From: UBA6265 sp964526965
GTDB lineage: Bacteria > Chloroflexota > Chloroflexia > Thermomicrobiales > UBA6265
DNA length: 64,000 nucleotides
Direction of reading: 5' to 3'
NCBI GenBank assembly: GCA_964526965.1
Contig: CAZGML010000011.1
Coordinates: 12,077 to 76,076 of the forward strand
This document shows positions 27,629 to 37,144 of the stretch, piece after piece. How positions within the stretch are numbered: position 1 is the stretch's first letter; every line of letters begins with the position of its first letter. The position numbers and the translations under genes were made by a program. Under the pieces are notes generated by a model, which was not told the DNA's origin, made no database searches, and worked only from the letters and a program-made list of their open reading frames with translations.

Positions 27629-30315
27629 GTGATCACCAGCACCGCTCTCCGCTCGACAAGGCGATCCCGACGCCGGGATGGTTTGGCATTTCCGCAATTG
27701 CGATCATCGTGATTGCCGCCTTTGTGCGGCTATTTCGGCTCGACACCTATCTGTTAAACGAACGCGAGGCACAGTGGGCGTACGATGCCTTCGCGCTTTA
27801 TACAGGCAAGCCCCTGCCCCCTGGCCATGAGCTGCCCGAATCCGGCCCGTTCATGCTGCTTTGGAACGCCATTTCCTACTTCCTGTTCGGCGTTACAGAT
27901 GCGACTGCGCGTGCCGGATCCGTAGTCCTTGGGCTGGGATTGATTGGGATTCTCTTTCTGTTGCGTCCGTTCCTGAGCAAATTTCAGATCCTGAGTATTG
28001 CCGGTATCATCGCCATTTCGCCGACGATGGTTTTCGCCAGCCGTACCAACGAACCGGGGATCGCCGCCGCGTTCTTCGCCGTGCTCGTGTTGGTAGCGTT
28101 GCTACGCATCGGCATCGCGTCTGCTGACAATCATGGCTGGGCGCTGCTGCTCGGCGTTGCCCTGGCATGCCTCTATGCGACGGGTCCGCTGGGAATAACG
28201 ACCCTCCTCGCCCTCCTCCTCGGGATTCTGGTTGCAGCAATATCCGATCTCACCGGAACCAGCCCGAACGGAGCTGTCGGCATCGCAATCCAGCGGGTTG
28301 GCCACAACCGATCGATGCTGTTATGGATGGCCGGAGGCCTCGTTTTTGGCCTGCTGGTGTTCTTCACGCGTGCCTTTAGCGACCTGAGCGCCCTGGCCGG
28401 GCTCGGCACAACGATTACGGACTGGGTAACCACGCTCACCTCTGGAACCGGCACCGTGCCGTCCAGGTTCTACTTCTGGTCATTCATGCTGTATGAAACG
28501 GTTGCCGTTCTGCTCGCCGTAGTGGCGGCGGTGATGGCCCGCACGAGCACCCTCCGCTCCAGAACTGCAGAGCGCGGTATCACCCATCTGCTCTACGTCG
28601 TCTGGTTTGCAGCCATTCTCCTTTTGCTCACCACATCTTCAACGCGCGATACGGGAAGCACCGTGCTCGTAGTGTTGCCAATTGTGCTCCTGGCAGGTTC
28701 GGGGCTCGGCAAGTTGCTGGAATCACCACGAGAATCTACCAACGCTCGCGCGATCATTGCATCTGTCGCAGCCGTGATCCTGGTTGTTTACAGTGTCAAC
28801 ACAACGATTGGTCTCGCCTACACAAGAGGTGAATCCGGTACCGAACCGCTGGCGCACGACACGCCGACTGAGGAAACACGCGATTTCCTCAACCAGGTAA
28901 TGCGGCTAAGTCGGGATCTTTCCGTTACTAACGAAACGCCACAGGACCCCACTGGTCACTATGGCCTTTCGATTCACATCGCGTCGGAATACGAATGGCC
29001 CTTCGCCTGGTACTTCCGCGATTTCCCGAAAATGCAAGTGTCACCGGCGGGATCGGTCACCGAAGAGACGGACGTCGCCATCGCGGCCACTGCCGACAGT
29101 ATGGAGCGCGTCGGGCTCACGCCCACCAGCCTCACCTGGATTCATAATCCCGGTGATCCGCTTACCATGATGCGCTCTGGCGAAATTCTGCGAACCGGCC
29201 TCAACCCCACTAATTGGAACGATGCATGGAACTACATGATCCATCGGGACGTAGAGCGACATGAGAATCCACGCAACCTCATGGTCGGTTACAGCCTGCG
29301 CGTGATGAACAAGCTCCATACGGAGTCCGGACCATTCAACCTGTTCGATGACTCCTCGCCAGGCCAGGGCGGCGGACTCGGCCAACTCGACACACCTGCC
29401 GGCATCGCTGTAAGTGACGACGGTACGATCTACGTTCTCAATGCAGGGAATCAGCGTATCGATCGCTATAACGCCGAGGGTGAATTTCTCGGGATCTGGA
29501 GCGGACAAGTCGAAGAACCGCTGCAACTGAGCTGGAACGGTTTCCAGGGCGGAACCGGGCTCCACTTTGGCGAAGATGGCCTTATTTACATCGCAGACAC
29601 CTGGAATCACGCCGTGGTTGTCGTGAATCCCAATGGCACTGTGGTGCGGGTGCTTGGCAACCGGGGTGTGCAGACCGATATCACCGACGAGGGCGATCCC
29701 ATGGATCAACCGGGGCTCTTCTTTGGCCCGCGGGATGTCGCAGTATCCGGCGAGTATATCTACGTCACCGACACCGGTAACGAGCGCGTTCAAATCTTCG
29801 GCATGGATGGCACGTTTATCACCGCGTTTGGCGGCTACGGCGAAGACGACGGTACGTTCATCGAACCTACCGGAATCGCGATAGCACCAGATGGCACCAT
29901 TTGGGTGGCAGATAGCGGAAACGCGCGGCTGCAGGTATTCGATGCCGAAGGAAACTGGCTCGAATCACATCACGTTGAGCAATGGGAAAGCCAGGCCGGG
30001 ATCGACCGTATGAATATGTTGACATTCGATGAGAACGGCGTCCTCTACTTCACCACTCCGAACAGGGGTGTGTGGGCGTGGTACGAAGGGGTCGCGGTGA
30101 ATGTCAGCGTAAGCCAACCCAATAACGATGACCTGACCGTGGTGCAGTTCGCTGATTTGCAGCCAGGCGGTATTGCCATAGACACGCGCGGGCAGATACT
30201 CGTCACAATCTCCAGCACGGGTGAGGTGATTCAGATAGACCCGGTTCCACCCTCGACGTTCGGGTTGCCAGAGGGCACACCAGTAGCATCGCCAGCAGCG
30301 ACACCGGCGAACTAA
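27625..30315 (+). CDS. GT39-like membrane glycosyltransferase fused to an NHL beta-propeller
   Basis: An 896-residue protein. Residues 20-400 have about ten or more helices; the first loop has LNEREAQWAYDAF, the acidic pair expected of GT-C/ArnT-like enzymes. From about residue 585 there are at least four NHL-type repeats (GIAVSDDGTIYVLNAGNQRI, YIADTWNHAV, YVTDTGNERVQIF, WVADSGNARLQVF), which should fold outside the cell as a propeller for protein or glycan binding. The tail is PVASPAATPAN. It overlaps the TIGR03663 gene by 4 nt, so the two are translationally coupled and probably act together in envelope glycosylation (inference). Confidence 0.85.
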   Translation: MSDHQHRSPLDKAIPTPGWFGISAIAIIVIAAFVRLFRLDTYLLNEREAQWAYDAFALYTGKPLPPGHELPESGPFMLLWNAISYFLFGVTDATARAGSVVLGLGLIGILFLLRPFLSKFQILSIAGIIAISPTMVFASRTNEPGIAAAFFAVLVLVALLRIGIASADNHGWALLLGVALACLYATGPLGITTLLALLLGILVAAISDLTGTSPNGAVGIAIQRVGHNRSMLLWMAGGLVFGLLVFFTRAFSDLSALAGLGTTITDWVTTLTSGTGTVPSRFYFWSFMLYETVAVLLAVVAAVMARTSTLRSRTAERGITHLLYVVWFAAILLLLTTSSTRDTGSTVLVVLPIVLLAGSGLGKLLESPRESTNARAIIASVAAVILVVYSVNTTIGLAYTRGESGTEPLAHDTPTEETRDFLNQVMRLSRDLSVTNETPQDPTGHYGLSIHIASEYEWPFAWYFRDFPKMQVSPAGSVTEETDVAIAATADSMERVGLTPTSLTWIHNPGDPLTMMRSGEILRTGLNPTNWNDAWNYMIHRDVERHENPRNLMVGYSLRVMNKLHTESGPFNLFDDSSPGQGGGLGQLDTPAGIAVSDDGTIYVLNAGNQRIDRYNAEGEFLGIWSGQVEEPLQLSWNGFQGGTGLHFGEDGLIYIADTWNHAVVVVNPNGTVVRVLGNRGVQTDITDEGDPMDQPGLFFGPRDVAVSGEYIYVTDTGNERVQIFGMDGTFITAFGGYGEDDGTFIEPTGIAIAPDGTIWVADSGNARLQVFDAEGNWLESHHVEQWESQAGIDRMNMLTFDENGVLYFTTPNRGVWAWYEGVAVNVSVSQPNNDDLTVVQFADLQPGGIAIDTRGQILVTISSTGEVIQIDPVPPSTFGLPEGTPVASPAATPAN

Positions 30316-30611
30316 TCGTAGGGGAAGAGCTCTGTGGAAACGTCGCCGAACGTGCTTAGTTCGAGCAGCCGCTCGATTTCAGCAATGATTCGGTTCAACA
30401 TCTGGCTGGCGTGGTCTGCTGAAGTGCTCAGTACAAGCACTCCGAGCGTGCCGACCCGGATATCATCGAGATCCTCAATCTCAGCGATCGCACAGTTGAA
30501 CTGCTTTGAAATACGCGATGTGAGCCGTTTCATCTCGCCTCGTTTGTCCTTCAGCGAGAACGTGTCTTCAAAATAGAGGGTAATTCGGGCGTTGCCCACT
30601 GTTGCACTCAT
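30312..30611 (-). CDS. DUF503 family protein (YlxP-like)
   Basis: A 99-residue ferredoxin-like fold protein. The SLKDKRGEMKRLTSRI motif, FNCAIAEIED and a later lone hydrophobic strand are the signature of DUF503/YlxP, which in Firmicutes lies near rbfA and infB and is suspected in ribosome biology. The family context is not kept here. It starts by ATGA overlap with the upstream gene and its end overlaps the convergent NHL gene by 4 nt. Confidence 0.85.
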   Translation of the reverse strand: MSATVGNARITLYFEDTFSLKDKRGEMKRLTSRISKQFNCAIAEIEDLDDIRVGTLGVLVLSTSADHASQMLNRIIAEIERLLELSTFGDVSTELFPYD

Positions 30612-31078
30612 GTGACAATGATACTCACATCGCCGCTTTCACTGTCGCGCTGCCAGTGCATTTTGCGTCCAAGATTGGTAGCGATATGTGCGCCGATGCG
30701 GAAAAGCACATCGGCTTCCCTGTCAGTCGCACCGATGGTTTCGGCGAGTTCGATATCTGGAATATCGGCGATTATCGCGGCGGAGGCCTGGTCGCCGAAG
30801 TCAACTTCGACGATCCAGCCGCCGTACGTTCGGTAGTTTGTGAGTAGCGCATCCAGCACCTCGGCAGGAGCCCACTCCCGATCGGTGTCCCATCCCCGGG
30901 TCATGACTTCGGCAATAGCCTGAATCCAGGTCTCGAGAACTTCTTCATCCCCGCCAATAGAGAGGACACCCGCCATGAGGAACGCCTGCGAGTTGGACTG
31001 ACTGAGCTCCAACAGTTCGGCGTCTGTATAGACATCGTGTCCATGGACGATGTCGGGCTCATTGCGAGGTGCAGACAT
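30608..31078 (-). CDS. Hypothetical protein, coupled to DUF503
   Basis: A 156-residue soluble acidic protein that I do not recognise. It has a helical first half (LMAGVLSIGGDEEVLETWIQ) and a second half with GWIVEVDFGDQASA and IGAHIATNLGRKM. It lies 3 bp after the M24 peptidase stop and overlaps DUF503 by 4 nt, so the three are likely one operon. Confidence 0.6.
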   Translation of the reverse strand: MSAPRNEPDIVHGHDVYTDAELLELSQSNSQAFLMAGVLSIGGDEEVLETWIQAIAEVMTRGWDTDREWAPAEVLDALLTNYRTYGGWIVEVDFGDQASAAIIADIPDIELAETIGATDREADVLFRIGAHIATNLGRKMHWQRDSESGDVSIIVT

Positions 31079-31081
31079 TCC

Positions 31082-32173
31082 CTACTCCAGAATGAAGAGC
31101 TCGTGAGTTGACGTGTTGAGACGGCGACCGCCGTTCGCCTCACACACAACCGCGTCTTCAATACGCACACCGAATCGCTGCGGGATGTAGATGCCGGGTT
31201 CGTCGCTGAAGACCATACCTTCCTGCATCAGCATATCGTTCCCCTCGACCAGGTAGGGCTCCTCGTGGACTTCGAGCCCGAGTCCATGCCCAACGCGATG
31301 CACGAAGTATTCACCGTAGCCGGCATCGGTAATCACCTTGCGGGCGGCACGATCCAGCTCCTGCAGTTCCACGCCCGGCTTCACGACATCGAACGTCGCC
31401 TGGTTGGCGTCATCCACTGTCGCGTAGACCTTGCGATATTCCTCAGACGGCATCCCGACGTGCGCGGAACGCGTCATATCGCTGTAGTAGCCGTCAATGG
31501 TCCCACCCCAATCGAACACCATGGCATCGCCTTCTTCGATCACGCGCTCGTTACCGCCATGGTGCGGAGAGGCGGAGTTCGGTCCACTCCCAACGATACC
31601 GGCCGGATTTGTGAGTCCTGCCTCCTCAGAGATTTCGACCAGCTTCTTCAGCGCCTGCAACTCAGTCATACCGCTGATCGGGCCAGATTTCACGAACATG
31701 AGCCATGCTTCGTCTGTGAGACGGCCAGCTTCATCGAGAGCGGCGATTTCCTCAGAGTCCTTGATCATGCGGAGGTCGCGGAGAATCGCATCGCCTTCCT
31801 GCCAGGCGCTCTGAATGCGATCCTGCAAGCGCAACAGGAACGCCGACCACAACTTGTTACCTACCGCGATATTGCGAGGATCGCCAATGATTTCGCTGGC
31901 GAGATCGGCCGGATTATCAGCATCGCCCCATGTCTTGAGACTCACCTGTCCGCTGCCATCCTTGATCAATGGAGCCTCAAGTGCCGGGGCGACCATTGTT
32001 GGAGCACCCTCGGCAGGCAACACAAGCAGGTTCATACGCTCACTCACGTGTGCCTCAATACCCGTGAGGTACGTGAGATCTGCACTCGGGCCAAGCAAGA
32101 GATAATCAATACCCCGATCCTTGAGAACTTCCTGGGTACGAGCAAGTCGTCTGGAATAGGTCTGTTCGTTCAT
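31082..32173 (-). CDS. M24 family metallopeptidase (Xaa-Pro aminopeptidase/dipeptidase)
   Basis: A 363-residue creatinase-like N-domain plus pita-bread catalytic domain. Metal ligands are visible: Asp in FDWGGTIDGYYSDMTR (two), His in HRVGHGLGLEVHEEP, Glu in FSDEPGIYIP and Glu in VRIEDAVV. It probably removes N-terminal residues before proline or cleaves Xaa-Pro dipeptides in the cytoplasm; exact specificity is unknown. The ATG at 32173 has GGAGG 7 nt upstream, so the longer frame to 32305 is rejected. Confidence 0.92.
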   Translation of the reverse strand: MNEQTYSRRLARTQEVLKDRGIDYLLLGPSADLTYLTGIEAHVSERMNLLVLPAEGAPTMVAPALEAPLIKDGSGQVSLKTWGDADNPADLASEIIGDPRNIAVGNKLWSAFLLRLQDRIQSAWQEGDAILRDLRMIKDSEEIAALDEAGRLTDEAWLMFVKSGPISGMTELQALKKLVEISEEAGLTNPAGIVGSGPNSASPHHGGNERVIEEGDAMVFDWGGTIDGYYSDMTRSAHVGMPSEEYRKVYATVDDANQATFDVVKPGVELQELDRAARKVITDAGYGEYFVHRVGHGLGLEVHEEPYLVEGNDMLMQEGMVFSDEPGIYIPQRFGVRIEDAVVCEANGGRRLNTSTHELFILE

Positions 32174-32373
32174 CCTGTAACCTCCGTAAGCGTCATCGTC
32201 ATTCAATGGTTTATCGCAGAGAATCGGCCTTTCGTCGAGAGTGATTGAATGCACACCAGACCCGTTATGCGTACACTTCAGTCTGTAACGGCGCGGAGGC
32301 CGCAACCCAAAAATCTCACGGGATCAGCTCCCGGGATGGTACCCGGTGGCGTGTCCAGAGGATTCCTGTACAC

Positions 32374-34647
32374 ATGACCACTTCTGCACAACAGAAGCCG
32401 ACCTTTCGAATCGCGATTGATATGGACGGTGTTCTCACCGAGAGCCCGGTACCCATGGCGCGCGCGGCCAATCAGCATTTCGATCTCGACCTTCCTGACC
32501 TGGCGTTCGTCGATTCATCCGGACTGAACGTGCCAATGGAAGTTCGAGAATGGGTATATCGACCAGATGGCCCGGCAAGTCGCATGAAACCGGCCCACGG
32601 TGCACAAGATTTCATCCGCGATCTCATTGCGCTCGCTGGCGACGACAACGTGATCATCGTCACCGCCCGACCAGAATCCGCTGCCGACATGACTATCAAC
32701 TGGTTCCACCAACACGGTTTCGAGAACGTACAAATCATTTTTGCCGACGACAAAACATCCATCGCTGCCCGACAGGGGTGCAAGTTCGCCGTGGAGGATA
32801 GCCTCCGCCACGCAAACAACTACGCTGCCGGCGATGTCACCTGCTTCCTCATCAACAATGTCGAGCCGCTGCCTGAGGACGCCAGTCCGTTAATGGTGAC
32901 GGTGCAGGATTTCGATGAGATTTTGCGCCGACTCGAAATCGCCCATCGACCAGCTCCGGAGAGCACGGTTATTGACGCGCTTCCGCCAGTTGGTGATGAG
33001 GTGGATGTGCGCTGGAAGATCGTTGTCGCCGATCAAATTCACACCGCAGCCCGCGAGCAACTCGCCTCGGTCGGCAATATCGTCGACGTCGAAGGTACCA
33101 ACACCCCTGCCTTGCTCGAGGCAGTTGTGGATACGGATGCGCTCGTGGTGCGCAGTGAAACGAACGTGACCGAGGAAGTCCTGCGGGCGGCACCACGGCT
33201 GAAAGTGATTGCCCGCGCCGGCGTGGGTGTGGACAACATCGATGTCGATGCTGCAACCCGGGCGGGCGTCATCGTACTCAATGCACCTGGAGCAAATGCC
33301 ACCAGCGCCGGCGAGCACACCATATCGCTTCTACTGGCGGTTACTCGCCAGATTCCGTTCGCCAACCGCACCATGCACGCAGGTGAGTGGAAACGCAAGC
33401 AGGTGAAGCCGATCGACCTGCGTGGCCGCACCATCGGTATGGTCGGCCTCGGCCGGGTTGGTTCAGTAGTCGCCAAGCGCCTGAAGGCGTTTGAAATGAA
33501 CATAATCGCGTACGATCCCTACCTGCCCCGCCAGCGATTTGCGGATATTGGCGTGGAGCCGGTGGAACTCGAGGAGATTTGGGAGCGATCGGACATCGTC
33601 ACGTTCCACTGCCCGAGCACTGCCGAGACGCACCATATGCTCAACGCCGAGACGCTGGCGAAAATGAAACCGGGAGCTATCGTAATCAATGCCGGACGCG
33701 GCGAGTTGGTGGATGCTTCTGCCCTGGCAGAAGCGCTGAAGAGCGGCCACATCTCCGCTGCGGGTGTCGACGTGTACCCGATCGAACCGTGTGTGGAGAG
33801 CCCCCTCTTCGGCCTCGATAACGTTGTACTTACTCCACATACCGGTGGATCGAGCGCCGAAGCGTTGGAAGCCGTTGGCCGGGTGATTGGCAGCACAACT
33901 ATCGCCGCACTCAATGGTGAAGCGGTGCCGAATGCAGTCAACCTGCCAGCTGCATCGCTGGAATCACGGGCGCTGAAGCTGCTGACACAGGTCAGTGCGG
34001 CGGCTGGACACCTCTGTGCCGTGATCATGACCGATGCACCGAGTACGTTCGCCGTGCAAGCCCGTGGTATGGTCAGCAACGACCTCACCGAACATGTCTG
34101 TAACTCCGCGCTTGCCGCAGCTTTGCAAACATGGCTGGGACGCCGTGTGACCCCGGTCAACGCCCGCCTGATTGCGAAGGAGATGGGCGTCAACGTCGAG
34201 ATCAGTGCCGATGATGGCGACGAGAACAGCATCCCCCGTTTCAGTTTCGAGGTGGAGGGAGCCAGTCGCCACAGTGTTGTGGTAAGTTGGGACCGCGATA
34301 TCGCGGGAATCGTCGAAGTCGATCGCTTCGGTCTCTCCCAGCCATTGAGCGGATACGTCCTGATCACTCACCACCACGATCGTCCAGGCATCATCGGCAG
34401 CCTAAGCACCACGCTGGCGAAATACGACATCAATATCGCCGGCATGCAGGTCAGCCGCGTTGTGCCGCGCGGAGATGCCATGATGGTGACAAACGTGGAT
34501 GAAGAGATTCCGGATGAGGCACTGGCCGAAATTCGCAGTATCGACGGCATGAACAGCACGGTTATCGTGCGGCTGCCGGATATGTTCGCTAACCCGGATC
34601 CGGTCAAAGTAGCCAATATCGTCGGGAATGGCGTGCGAAGTACGTAA
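32374..34647 (+). CDS. serA: HAD phosphatase-like domain fused to D-3-phosphoglycerate dehydrogenase
   Basis: 757 residues. Residues 10-190 form a HAD domain like 5'(3')-deoxyribonucleotidases, with all four motifs: DMDGV (Asp16, Asp18), VTAR (Thr97), DDK (Lys127) and EDS (Glu141-Asp142). From about residue 213 a complete 3-phosphoglycerate dehydrogenase follows: substrate domain VVRSETNVT, RAGVGVDNID, NAD motif GLGRVG (358-363), NAGRGELVD, catalytic PHTGGSS, an intervening domain and a C-terminal ACT domain beginning GYVLITHHHDRPGIIG. SerA commits 3-phosphoglycerate to serine, and the ACT domain suggests feedback by serine. The fused HAD is unusual (usual length is about 530). The ATG at 32374 is preceded by AGAGGA. 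Confidence 0.93.
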   Translation: MTTSAQQKPTFRIAIDMDGVLTESPVPMARAANQHFDLDLPDLAFVDSSGLNVPMEVREWVYRPDGPASRMKPAHGAQDFIRDLIALAGDDNVIIVTARPESAADMTINWFHQHGFENVQIIFADDKTSIAARQGCKFAVEDSLRHANNYAAGDVTCFLINNVEPLPEDASPLMVTVQDFDEILRRLEIAHRPAPESTVIDALPPVGDEVDVRWKIVVADQIHTAAREQLASVGNIVDVEGTNTPALLEAVVDTDALVVRSETNVTEEVLRAAPRLKVIARAGVGVDNIDVDAATRAGVIVLNAPGANATSAGEHTISLLLAVTRQIPFANRTMHAGEWKRKQVKPIDLRGRTIGMVGLGRVGSVVAKRLKAFEMNIIAYDPYLPRQRFADIGVEPVELEEIWERSDIVTFHCPSTAETHHMLNAETLAKMKPGAIVINAGRGELVDASALAEALKSGHISAAGVDVYPIEPCVESPLFGLDNVVLTPHTGGSSAEALEAVGRVIGSTTIAALNGEAVPNAVNLPAASLESRALKLLTQVSAAAGHLCAVIMTDAPSTFAVQARGMVSNDLTEHVCNSALAAALQTWLGRRVTPVNARLIAKEMGVNVEISADDGDENSIPRFSFEVEGASRHSVVVSWDRDIAGIVEVDRFGLSQPLSGYVLITHHHDRPGIIGSLSTTLAKYDINIAGMQVSRVVPRGDAMMVTNVDEEIPDEALAEIRSIDGMNSTVIVRLPDMFANPDPVKVANIVGNGVRST

Positions 34648-34652
34648 AGCCG

Positions 34653-34718
34653 TTGCCAGTCGGGCTACCCGTACTGGCAAAACAGCCTGGACGCAGAAGC
34701 GCGCGTCCAGGCTGTTTT
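34653..34718. terminator. Two consecutive hairpins between convergent serA and MMPL genes
   Basis: The first hairpin spans 34653-34680 (8-bp outer stem plus CGGG/CCCG). The second spans 34681-34716 with a 14-bp stem ending in GTTTT and preceded by AAAA on the other strand. The second is a good bidirectional intrinsic terminator. Confidence 0.8.
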
Positions 34719-34743
34719 ATCCCCATTAGAATCTGTGGTCTGG

Positions 34744-37047
34744 TTATCGAGGCTCGCCCTCGATTCGGAAGTCTGGCAGCCACCGCAGCCACTTCGGCAG
34801 GTGCCAGGTCCAGTCGCCGCAAATCGTCATGACGGCAGGCAGCAGCACGCTGCGAATGATGGTCGCATCGATCAACACCGCTACGGCGAGGCCGAAGCCG
34901 AGCTGCTGGATAGCTGCTGCCGATCCCATACTGAACGCGCCAAACACCACCACCATGATTGCTGCGGCGCCGGTGATGATTCGGCCGGTGCTACGAAGAC
35001 CAACGGCGACAGCTTCGTGGCTGTCATGGGATATGTCGTAATGCTCGCGAATGCGGCTGACGATGAAGACGTGATAGTCCATGCTCAGGCCAAACAATAT
35101 GCAGAACATCAGAATCGGGAGCCAAAGCTCGATGATATCTGTTTGGGTATATCCGAAGAGGTCCGCTCCGATGCCGTGAACGAACACGGCCACCAAAATT
35201 CCCCATGCAGCCCCCACGCTGAACAGGTTGAAGATCAACGCCTGAATCGGCATGACCACCGTACGGAACGTTACGAGCAGCAGGACATAGCTCAGCCCCA
35301 GCACGAACACGATCACCCACGGCGTCATTTCGCTGAGGTGGTCGACCATATCGGCTTCGCCGGCACTCTGGCCGGTAATGTGAACATTCAGCCCCTCGAC
35401 CTCACCGATTGTGACGGGCGCGAAATCTTCCCGCATGGTTTCCACGGTTTCATACGCCCGTTCGGAAGATCCTTCAAATGCAAGTGTTGCCTGCAGTTCA
35501 GCCGTGCGATTCTCATCATCCCATCGAGGCTCGGAAATCAGCGTGAAGTCGCCCGTCTCCTCCATCAAACCGACGTATTCATTGATGGCAGCGTCTGCTT
35601 CGGACGATCGTTCGCCAGTGAACACTACGTACATCGGGCTCAACAAACCGGCGGAAAAGTCATTTTCAAGCGTGCTGTATGCCGTGCTGATATCGCCGGG
35701 CGGTAATTGTCCCTCGCGGCTGAAGCCGGTCTCCATATCCAGCACCGGGTACGCCAATGCCAGCAATACGGCAGCAGAAGCAATGAGGCTCGTCCATGGG
35801 CGGTCGACAACCACCCGGGTGATGCTTCCCCAGAATCCGCTGTACATGTTATGTCGGCCGATTTGCTCGGTGCGAACCGGCTTCTTGCGAGGCCAGTCGA
35901 TGCGATCACCAACAAGGTACAGCAGCGCGGGTACCAGCGTGGCCGTCAGGATGAGAGTGACAGCGACCACCGTGATCGCGCCGATTGCCAGCGAGAAAAA
36001 GATGTTCATGCGCACCAGCATCACGCCCAGCATCGCCAGGATGAGCGTGACACCGGAGAAGACTACCGCCTTGCCGGACGTTGCCCCGGCGATTTCGATA
36101 GCGCGTAGCTTGGAATCGCCCAGCGACTTCTGCTCACGGAACCGCTCCACGAGGAAGAGCGAATAGTCGATACCGATCGCGAGTCCTAACATGGTGATCA
36201 TGTTCTGGACAAAGAGTTGTAGCTCGCTAAACTGCCCCAGAATCGTCACAGCACCCAGGGCGATGACAACACTCATCACACCCAGAACAAGCGGTACCAC
36301 TGGTGCTACAAGCGATCCAAACACGATCAACAGCACAACGATGGCAATAGGAACGCCGAAAAGCTCTGCCTGAATCAGTTCTTCGACAATCAGTTCCTGG
36401 AAAACCTCGTTGATAGAAAGGTTGCCAATAGTGGTAACTTCGAACCGCTCCGTGTCGAACTGCTCAACGACGTCGATATAGTCACCAATTGAATACTCTT
36501 CGGAGTGGATGACCACGGGCAGAAGCAGCGTTGTGTTGTCGTCGGAGACAAGGCCTTCGACCTGTTCGAGCTGCCCCGATTGCTCGGCCACCGCCCTGGC
36601 AGCCGGGTTGCTGAGTACATCCTGGATTTCGTAGTAGCTGAGAACGTAATTCGTCTCTAACTCGCCCTGTGCCAGTTCAAGCATGTCTGGCGGACCTACC
36701 GGGCCGGTGCCCTCCCAGTCGCCCATAATCGCGCGGACATCGCCTGTAACGGATTCAACATGAGACCTAAAGGCCGGATCACTCACCTCGGTGCCATCAA
36801 GCGACTGGATAACGATCGTCTCGGTGACGCCAACGGATTCACCGAGTGAGCTCTCCTCGAGCGCCTCGAGTCCTGCGACGGAATCGAAATCACCAGTCAG
36901 TGAAAATTCGTTGTTCAGAACATTGTTCAGCCCGGTGCTGGAGAGGATTGCAGCAACAATGAAAACGACGCCCCAAATTGAGACGACCTTCCAGGGATTA
37001 CGAGCGCACAATCCTGCCAGGGAAGCGAGGGTGGGTTTCTTTTTCAT
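34744..37047 (-). CDS. MMPL/RND family membrane transporter
   Basis: A 767-residue protein with a single helix, a large extracytoplasmic loop, a block of five or six helices, then a repeat of the same layout: the two-fold MMPL/RND arrangement. Motif landmarks are AIGIDYSLFLVERFREQ and FGLSMDYHVFIVSRIRE, the proton-relay helices. Relatives export lipids, or hydrophobic compounds. Start ATG 37047 follows a promoter-like sequence at 37103-37132. Confidence 0.92.
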   Translation of the reverse strand: MKKKPTLASLAGLCARNPWKVVSIWGVVFIVAAILSSTGLNNVLNNEFSLTGDFDSVAGLEALEESSLGESVGVTETIVIQSLDGTEVSDPAFRSHVESVTGDVRAIMGDWEGTGPVGPPDMLELAQGELETNYVLSYYEIQDVLSNPAARAVAEQSGQLEQVEGLVSDDNTTLLLPVVIHSEEYSIGDYIDVVEQFDTERFEVTTIGNLSINEVFQELIVEELIQAELFGVPIAIVVLLIVFGSLVAPVVPLVLGVMSVVIALGAVTILGQFSELQLFVQNMITMLGLAIGIDYSLFLVERFREQKSLGDSKLRAIEIAGATSGKAVVFSGVTLILAMLGVMLVRMNIFFSLAIGAITVVAVTLILTATLVPALLYLVGDRIDWPRKKPVRTEQIGRHNMYSGFWGSITRVVVDRPWTSLIASAAVLLALAYPVLDMETGFSREGQLPPGDISTAYSTLENDFSAGLLSPMYVVFTGERSSEADAAINEYVGLMEETGDFTLISEPRWDDENRTAELQATLAFEGSSERAYETVETMREDFAPVTIGEVEGLNVHITGQSAGEADMVDHLSEMTPWVIVFVLGLSYVLLLVTFRTVVMPIQALIFNLFSVGAAWGILVAVFVHGIGADLFGYTQTDIIELWLPILMFCILFGLSMDYHVFIVSRIREHYDISHDSHEAVAVGLRSTGRIITGAAAIMVVVFGAFSMGSAAAIQQLGFGLAVAVLIDATIIRSVLLPAVMTICGDWTWHLPKWLRWLPDFRIEGEPR

Positions 37048-37078
37048 GGGAGGCAGCGACCTTTGACATTATCCATCG

Positions 37079-37132
37079 GTACGTATCCGTACTACTTGCT
37101 TGATGATAGGAGTCCGGATTCTGGTCTGTCAA
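37079..37132 (-). promoter_or_regulatory. Promoter of the MMPL gene with a possible operator
   Basis: On the minus strand TTGACA (37127-37132) and TATCAT (37103-37108) are 18 bp apart. Downstream of them, at 37079-37092, is an inverted repeat GTACG-4-CGTAC that could bind a repressor. No regulator gene is adjacent, so the operator is speculative. Confidence 0.55.
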
Positions 37133-37144
37133 AGAATTCACAAT

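Noticed and set aside
32245..32373. N-terminal extension of the HAD-SerA protein
   Set aside because: The frame is open, but the ATG at 32374 has a good AGAGGA site and the HAD domain begins directly after it.
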